From Bauldia sp. (GTDB taxonomy: Bacteria; Pseudomonadota; Alphaproteobacteria; Rhizobiales; Kaistiaceae): a stretch of 52,587 bases of DNA. Both the position numbers and the translations under genes were made by a program. Positions 47,778 to 52,587 of the stretch are shown here, piece after piece. Numbering within the stretch: position 1 is the stretch's first letter; every line of letters starts with the position of its first letter. Below the pieces are notes generated by a model. The model had not been told where the DNA came from and searched no databases. It was given only the letters and a program-made list of their open reading frames with translations. Location: assembly GCA_022841545.1 (NCBI GenBank), contig JALHRF010000007.1, forward strand, positions 1 to 52,587, in the 5' to 3' direction.

Positions 47778-47811
47778 GGGAGGGCCGCGGCGCCTGCGCC
47801 CCGGCCCTCCC
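47778..47811 (+). terminator. Strong hairpin between urtA and urtB
   Basis: A 9-bp stem (47778-47786 with 47803-47811) carries an inner GGCGC / GCGCC stem in its loop. It lies in the 86-bp gap after urtA and has no T-run. It likely protects the urtA mRNA end or partly terminates, giving more binding protein than permease. Confidence 0.5.
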
Positions 47812-47849
47812 CTCTCCCGCCTCCGCGCGACTGCCCCCGGGAACAGTTG

Positions 47850-48743
47850 ATGGCCGACACTATCTTCATCGGGTTGTCCCTGGCGTCGATCCTCCTCCTG
47901 ATCGCGCTTGGACTGACGATCACCTACGGCGCCATGGGGGTGATCAACATGGCGCATGGCGAACTGGTGATGATCGGCGCCTATACCGCCGTGCTCGCCG
48001 GCATCTACCTCAACCTCAACATGATCCTGGCGATCCCGCTCGCCTTCGTCGTCGCGGCCGCCCTCGGCCTCCTGATCGAACGGCTTGTCATACGCCACCT
48101 CTACGGGCGGATCCTGGACACGCTCCTGGCAACCTGGGGCATCGCCATATTGCTCCAGCAGGCGATCCGGCTGGAGTTCGGACTGACCTTCTTCGACATC
48201 CATCTCGAAGGTCTTGGCCCCGGCCTCCAGAACCTCTCGATCCCGCCCTTTCTCAACAGCCCCTTCGACATCGGCAACTTCACCGTCCAGCCGTACCGGA
48301 CATTCATCATCCTGGTGACGCTGGTCCTCACGGCGCTGACCTGGTTCCTGCTGTACCGGACCTCGATCGGCATCCAGGTCCGCGCCATCATGCGCAATCC
48401 GGCGATGGCGGCCGCCTGCGGCATCAACGTCAAGCGCGTTTCGGCGATGACCTTCGCCTACGGCTCCGGACTGGCCGGGGTCGCCGGCGTGATGATGGCG
48501 GGCTTCAAGACCGTCGCGCCCGACATGGGGGCGGCGCTGGTCGTCGACGGCTTCCTGGTGGTCGTCGTCGGCGGCGTCGGCAGTCTGTTCGGCACGATCT
48601 TCGCCGCCGGCTTCCTCGGCGAGACCAACGGCTTCATCGCCACCTACACCAACGACATCTTCGCCCGCGCCGTGGTCTTCGGTCTGGTCATCCTGATCAT
48701 CATGTGGAAGCCGCGCGGCCTGTTCTCGTTCAAGGACCGGTAA
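47850..48743 (+). CDS. urtB: Urea ABC transporter permease UrtB
   Basis: Inner-membrane permease of the LivH/branched-chain family, 297 aa, with about eight TM helices. Conserved segments are GLTITYGAMGVINMAHGELVM, FAYGSGLAGVAGVMMAGF and VVGGVGSLFGTIFAAGFLG. It is the short form without the N-terminal extension seen in some UrtB proteins. ATG 47850 follows a TTG in the same frame. Stop is 3 bp before urtC. Confidence 0.94.
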   Translation: MADTIFIGLSLASILLLIALGLTITYGAMGVINMAHGELVMIGAYTAVLAGIYLNLNMILAIPLAFVVAAALGLLIERLVIRHLYGRILDTLLATWGIAILLQQAIRLEFGLTFFDIHLEGLGPGLQNLSIPPFLNSPFDIGNFTVQPYRTFIILVTLVLTALTWFLLYRTSIGIQVRAIMRNPAMAAACGINVKRVSAMTFAYGSGLAGVAGVMMAGFKTVAPDMGAALVVDGFLVVVVGGVGSLFGTIFAAGFLGETNGFIATYTNDIFARAVVFGLVILIIMWKPRGLFSFKDR

Positions 48744-48746
48744 GCG

Positions 48747-49931
48747 ATGTTTCGCCACGCGCTGACCAGACAGGGGATCGCGGAGTTCATCGCCTACGGC
48801 GTCTTCATCGCCGTCGTGCTGCTCGTGCTGCCCGCGGTGATGGACGAGTTCTGGCTCAATCGCTTCGCCAAGTACCTGGTCTACGGGATGCTCGGCGTCG
48901 CCATCGCCCTCAGCTGGGGCTACGCCGGAATCCTCAACCTCGGCCAGGGCCTGTTCTTCGGACTCGGCGCCTACATGGTCGCGATGTCCCTCAAGCTGCA
49001 GAGCTACACCTCGCTGCAGCAGGGATCCGACACGCCGGTCCCCGATTTCATGCTGTGGAACGCCGAGCCCGGCGCCCCGACCGACCTTTGCTGCATCAGC
49101 GACGCGTCGTTCCTGTGGCTGCCGTTCCAGGCCCAGTGGTTCGGCGTCGTCATGGCGATCGTCGTGCCGACCGTGCTTGCCGCCGGCGTCGGCTTCGCCA
49201 TCTTCCGGCTCCGGATCTCCGGCGTTTACGTGGCGATCATCATGCTGGCGCTGGTGCTCCTGGTGCGGCTCCTGATCATCGACTTCCAGCCGGTCACCAA
49301 CGGCTTCAATGGCCTCACCGACCTCGGCTGGCTGACGATCAACGGCTTCGAGTTCGACCCCTACCTGGTCGAGACCTACTACCTCATCGCCGTTCCCGCG
49401 GTGCTGGCTCTCCTCGGCGCGCGGTGGCTGGTCGCGACCCGCGCGGGACTGATCCTCCAGGCGATCCGCGACGACACCAACCGGGCCCGCTATCTCGGCT
49501 TCAACGTCGCCGCCTACCAGGTCTTCTTCTTCACGGTCTCGGCGGCGATCGCCGGGCTCGCCGGCATGCTCTACGTCATTACCGCCGAGTTCGCCTCGCC
49601 GACCTTCATGGATCTCGCCTTCTCGATCTCGATGGTGGTCTGGGCAGCGGTCGGCGGACGCAACTCGCTCCTCGGCGCCTGCATCGGCGCGATCCTGATC
49701 AACACCATCGAGGCGACGGCGAGCGAGACCGAGCTGCTCCAGGAGTCGTGGAAGGCGATCATCGGCCTGACCTTCGTGCTGGTCGTCCTCTTCCTGCCGC
49801 GCGGGCTGGCGGGGCTGACCCGCGATCTCGTCGACTGGCTGCCGATCGGCAAGGCGAGGCGTCCTGCGGACGAGACCGAGGCGGCCACCGAGCCGCGCCA
49901 TTCCCACTCGCCCGCGACGCCGGCGGAATAG
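48747..49931 (+). CDS. urtC: Urea ABC transporter permease UrtC
   Basis: LivM-type permease of 394 aa with about ten TM helices, partner of UrtB. It has YGMLGVAIALSWGYAGILNLGQG near residues 45-67, and later RDDTNRARYLGFNVAAYQ and MVVWAAVGGRNSLLGACIGA. The C-terminal tail is charged and cytoplasmic. It begins 3 bp after urtB and ends 13 bp before urtD. Confidence 0.95.
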   Translation: MFRHALTRQGIAEFIAYGVFIAVVLLVLPAVMDEFWLNRFAKYLVYGMLGVAIALSWGYAGILNLGQGLFFGLGAYMVAMSLKLQSYTSLQQGSDTPVPDFMLWNAEPGAPTDLCCISDASFLWLPFQAQWFGVVMAIVVPTVLAAGVGFAIFRLRISGVYVAIIMLALVLLVRLLIIDFQPVTNGFNGLTDLGWLTINGFEFDPYLVETYYLIAVPAVLALLGARWLVATRAGLILQAIRDDTNRARYLGFNVAAYQVFFFTVSAAIAGLAGMLYVITAEFASPTFMDLAFSISMVVWAAVGGRNSLLGACIGAILINTIEATASETELLQESWKAIIGLTFVLVVLFLPRGLAGLTRDLVDWLPIGKARRPADETEAATEPRHSHSPATPAE

Positions 49932-49944
49932 GAGGACCGGAGCC

Positions 49945-50697
49945 ATGGCAAGACCGGCCGCCCTCACCATCGATCGCATCGGTGTGTCGTTCAGCGGATT
50001 CAAGGCCGTCGACGAGGTCTCGATGATCATCGAGGATGGCGAGCTGCGGGTGCTGCTCGGCGCCAACGGCGCCGGCAAGACGACGCTGATGGACCTGATC
50101 AGCGGCAAGACCAAGTCCACCGAGGGCCGGGTGTTCCTCTACGACACCGAGATCACCAACCGGCAGGAGCATGAGATCGCCCGGGCCGGCGTCGGCCGCA
50201 AGTTCCAGATCCCGGCCGTGTTCCGCGACCTGTCGGTGCGCGAGAATCTCGGCGTCGCCGCGACGGGAGAACCGTCGGTCCTCCGCAATCTCCGCTTCGG
50301 CCTCAGCAAGGCGAAGCTCGACCGGGTCGCCGGCATCGTCGAGCTCACCGGGCTCGGCGACGTGCTCGGCAAGCGGGCGGGGGACCTGTCGCACGGCCAG
50401 ATGCAGTGGCTCGAGCTCGGCATGCTGATCGCCCAGGACGCCCGGGTCATCCTGCTCGACGAGCCGACGGCCGGCATGACCCAGATCGAGACCCACAAGA
50501 CGTCGCGGATCATCCGCGAACTCAAGGGCAAGCACACGATCCTGGTGGTCGAGCACGACATGGCCTTCGTGCGCGAGATCGCCGAGACGATCACGGTCAT
50601 GCATCTCGGCAAGGTTCTCGCCGAAGGCTCGATTGCCGAGATCGAGACGAACCAGGCCGTGCGCCAGGCCTATCTCGGCAGCGGCGGGATCCACTGA
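49945..50697 (+). CDS. urtD: Urea ABC transporter ATP-binding protein UrtD
   Basis: LivG-type ATPase of 250 aa. It has Walker A GANGAGKTT, an unusual ABC signature LSHGQMQWLELGM (typical of UrtD, where the usual LSGGQ Gly is His), and Walker B VILLDEPTAGM. A GGAGGACCGGAGCC stretch gives a strong ribosome site. Its stop overlaps the urtE start (TGATG). Confidence 0.96.
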   Translation: MARPAALTIDRIGVSFSGFKAVDEVSMIIEDGELRVLLGANGAGKTTLMDLISGKTKSTEGRVFLYDTEITNRQEHEIARAGVGRKFQIPAVFRDLSVRENLGVAATGEPSVLRNLRFGLSKAKLDRVAGIVELTGLGDVLGKRAGDLSHGQMQWLELGMLIAQDARVILLDEPTAGMTQIETHKTSRIIRELKGKHTILVVEHDMAFVREIAETITVMHLGKVLAEGSIAEIETNQAVRQAYLGSGGIH

Positions 50698-51392
50698 TGC
50701 TCGCGCTCGACTCCGTCAGCAGCTTCTACGGCCGCAGCCAGGTCCTCCACGACCTGTCGGCCAGGGCCGAATCGCGGAAGATTCTCGCCGTGCTCGGTCG
50801 GAACGGCGTCGGCAAGACGACGCTCTTGCGCACCATCATGGGGCTCACCGACAAGGCGACCGGCACGCTGTTCCTCGACGGCGCCGACCTGACGGCGGCG
50901 GCGACGCATGAGCGGGCCCGCGCCGGCATCGGCTACGTGCCGCAGGGACGGCAGATCATTCCGGACTTCTCGGTCCGGGAGAACATCCTGATGGGCGGCT
51001 TCGCCGCCCAGGGATCCCGCCGCCGGATTCCCGAGATCGTGCCCGAGCTGTTTCCCTACCTCATGGAAAATCTCGACCGGCCGGGCGGGCTGCTCTCCGG
51101 AGGGCAGCAGCAGCAGCTGGCGGTGGCGCGGGCGCTCGCCGCCCGGCCCAAGGTGCTCTTGATGGACGAGCCGACCGAGGGCATCCAGCCGAACATCGTC
51201 GAGCTGATCCAGAAGGCGATCGTCCGTCTCAACGAGGACCTGCACCTCACCATCGTCCTGGTCGAGCAGAACGTCGCCTTCGCCCGCCAGGCCGCGCACG
51301 CCTTCATCATGATGGAGAACGGCCGGGCCGTCGCCGGCGGCCCCATCGACGGGCTGACCGACGATGTCGTCCAGCGGCACATGATGATCTGA
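50697..51392 (+). CDS. urtE: Urea ABC transporter ATP-binding protein UrtE
   Basis: LivF-type ATPase of 231 aa. It has Walker A GRNGVGKTT, the family segment IGYVPQGRQIIPDFSVREN, the signature LLSGGQQQQLAVARAL, and Walker B LLMDEPTEGIQPNIV. ATG 50697 overlaps the urtD stop. It ends 13 bp before ureE. Confidence 0.96.
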   Translation: MLALDSVSSFYGRSQVLHDLSARAESRKILAVLGRNGVGKTTLLRTIMGLTDKATGTLFLDGADLTAAATHERARAGIGYVPQGRQIIPDFSVRENILMGGFAAQGSRRRIPEIVPELFPYLMENLDRPGGLLSGGQQQQLAVARALAARPKVLLMDEPTEGIQPNIVELIQKAIVRLNEDLHLTIVLVEQNVAFARQAAHAFIMMENGRAVAGGPIDGLTDDVVQRHMMI

Positions 51393-51405
51393 GACGGGAA
51401 GCGAC

Positions 51406-51879
51406 ATGCATCTGGCCACCGAAATCATCGGCAACGTCACCGACCCCGGCATGGGGGCGCGGCTGCATCGGCTCGACCATGCCGGTGGGGTCGAGACCGT
51501 CACCATCCCCCGCGCCGACCTCGCCCGCCGGCGGCTCAAGGCGCTGACCGACCGGGGAACGCCGATCGCGGTGGCGCTGCCGCGCTCGCAGCGGCTGTTC
51601 GACGGCGCGATCCTGGTGCTGGCCAAGGAGCGCGCGGTGATCGTCCGGGTCGAGCCCGAGGCCTGGCTGCGGCTCCGCCCGGCCGATGCCGCCGCCGCCC
51701 TCGCGGTGGGCTATCACGCCGGCAACCTCCACTGGCGAGTCGGCTTCGACGGCGGCGACCTGATGGTCGCGATCGAGCACGACGAGGCGCGCTATCGCGA
51801 CCGCCTCACCGACATGATCGCGGCGGGCCGGGTGCGGATCGTCGAGCCGGACGGCGCGGTTCCGGAGGGCGGCCGATGA
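51406..51879 (+). CDS. ureE: Urease accessory protein UreE (nickel carrier)
   Basis: Delivers Ni2+ to apo-urease. The 157-aa protein has an N-terminal domain with LAKERAVIVRVEPEAWLRLRP, and the metal-site region YHAGNLHWRVGF, where the usual GNRH reads GNLH. The conserved His residues are kept. The C-terminus lacks the poly-His tail found in some UreE proteins. Its stop overlaps ureF by 4 bp. Confidence 0.92.
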   Translation: MHLATEIIGNVTDPGMGARLHRLDHAGGVETVTIPRADLARRRLKALTDRGTPIAVALPRSQRLFDGAILVLAKERAVIVRVEPEAWLRLRPADAAAALAVGYHAGNLHWRVGFDGGDLMVAIEHDEARYRDRLTDMIAAGRVRIVEPDGAVPEGGR

Positions 51880-52550
51880 GCGCGCCACTCGCCACCCTCC
51901 GCCTGCTGCAGATCAGCGACAGCGCCTTTCCGAGCGGCAGCTTCGCCTTTTCCGGCGGACTCGAGACGCTTGCCGGCGACGGCATGGCGACCGACGCCTC
52001 GACGCTCGCCGACTTCATCCGCGGCCAGGCGATCGGCCGGTGGGGCGGCATGGACCGCTGGTTCATCCGCGCCGCGCATGACGCCACGCCCGACGAAAAG
52101 GTGCTGGCCGACCTCGACCGGTTCTGCGAGGCGCATGTCGCGATCGAGGCGCTCGGCGAGGCGTCGCGCCGCATCGGCCTCGCAACGCTGACCACCCATG
52201 CCCGGATGGGGACGCCCGGCGCCGCCGCCTACCGGGCCCGTATCGCCGCCGGCGAGGCGCTTGGCCACGCGCCGGTGGTCCAGGGGATGATCGGCGCCGG
52301 GCTGATGCTGCCGATCGACGCAGTCGAGGCCGGGGCGCTCTACGGCGCGGTCAACAGCCTGCTGACCGCGGCGATCCGGCTCGGCATCGTCGGGGCGCTC
52401 GAGGCGCAGACGCTGCTTGCCGGCCTTGGCGCAGACATGGTCGGCACACTTGCCGCGCCGCCGCCCGACCTCCCGACCGCCTTCACGCCGCTCGCCGACA
52501 TCGCCGTCTCCCGCCGCGCCGGCCATGCCGGCCGCCTGTTCTCGTCCTAG
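51876..52550 (+). CDS. ureF: Urease accessory protein UreF
   Basis: Part of the UreDFG complex that activates urease by loading nickel. The 224-aa all-helical protein starts LATLRLLQISDSAFPSGSFAFSGGLE, a strong UreF signature, and has GAVNSLLTAAIRLGIVGALEAQ near the C-terminus. ATGA overlap with ureE. Confidence 0.95.
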   Translation: MSAPLATLRLLQISDSAFPSGSFAFSGGLETLAGDGMATDASTLADFIRGQAIGRWGGMDRWFIRAAHDATPDEKVLADLDRFCEAHVAIEALGEASRRIGLATLTTHARMGTPGAAAYRARIAAGEALGHAPVVQGMIGAGLMLPIDAVEAGALYGAVNSLLTAAIRLGIVGALEAQTLLAGLGADMVGTLAAPPPDLPTAFTPLADIAVSRRAGHAGRLFSS

Positions 52551-52561
52551 GAGCCGGCCAG

Positions 52562-52587
52562 ATGCTGCTCACGCCCACCGAACTCGA
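52562..52587 (+). CDS. ureA: Start of urease gamma subunit (truncated by the window end)
   Basis: ATG 52562, preceded by AGGAG at 52549-52553, begins MLLTPTEL, which matches UreA N-termini. Only eight full codons are visible, so the call leans on the operon context (urtABCDE-ureEF before it). Confidence 0.75.

Noticed and set aside
47700-50120. 806-codon open frame antisense to urtB and urtC
   Set aside because: Asp/Glu/Arg-rich, low-complexity translation typical of G+C-rich shadow frames; it covers well-supported transporter genes.

Overview
The window reads as chromosomal DNA from a G+C-rich alphaproteobacterium, most likely of the Hyphomicrobiales (Rhizobiales). Three things suggest this. 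The gene order trmFO / phytoene-synthase-like / Mth938-like / secF-secD-yajC / DUF815 ATPase / nlpD / pcm / surE is typical of the class. A sitABCD metal transporter sits behind a Mur-like palindrome. An SDR-uvrC ... pgsA-moaD-moaE series also fits. Genus and species cannot be read from the sequence. I saw no rRNA, tRNA, CRISPR array, transposase or phage gene.

Layout. 1-12.2 kb is housekeeping: tRNA methylation (trmFO), two homologues of mitochondrial complex I assembly factors, the SecDF-YajC translocon accessory genes, a degenerate LytM lipoprotein (NlpD type), protein repair (pcm), surE and an HD-domain protein. 12.3-15.9 kb is sitABCD (Mn/Fe import) with a 17-bp palindrome upstream. 15.9-18.4 kb holds small secreted proteins, a periplasmic RNase T2 and an outer-membrane beta-barrel protein. 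18.6-21.3 kb is a pteridine-reductase-like SDR overlapping uvrC.

21.3-37.1 kb looks like accessory DNA placed between uvrC and pgsA, which are usually neighbours. It encodes a beta-propeller protein with RTX repeats; a four-gene operon for a Tat-exported molybdenum hydroxylase, its 2Fe-2S subunit, a diheme cytochrome c and a multicopper oxidase; two tandem LuxR-type paralogues; a metal P-type ATPase; an RTX polysaccharide lyase; a colicin-immunity-like protein; a glycosyltransferase; and DgkA. 37.1-40 kb returns to core genes (pgsA-moaD-moaE, ndk) and a VapBC pair. 40-43.6 kb is the divergent oxyR / katG peroxide module. Next to it are two truncated gene remnants, suhB-like and HD-phosphohydrolase-like.

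44.2 kb to the end is the most interesting block: amiC-amiR, a short leader RNA with two stem-loops and an overlapping terminator, then urtABCDE (urea-type ABC importer), ureE, ureF and the first codons of ureA. AmiC is a cytoplasmic ligand sensor and AmiR an ANTAR antiterminator. The leader has the features expected of an ANTAR target: one A1/G4 hexaloop, and a second hairpin overlapping the terminator arm. The inference is that urea or short-amide sensing relieves transcription termination ahead of urea uptake and urease genes.
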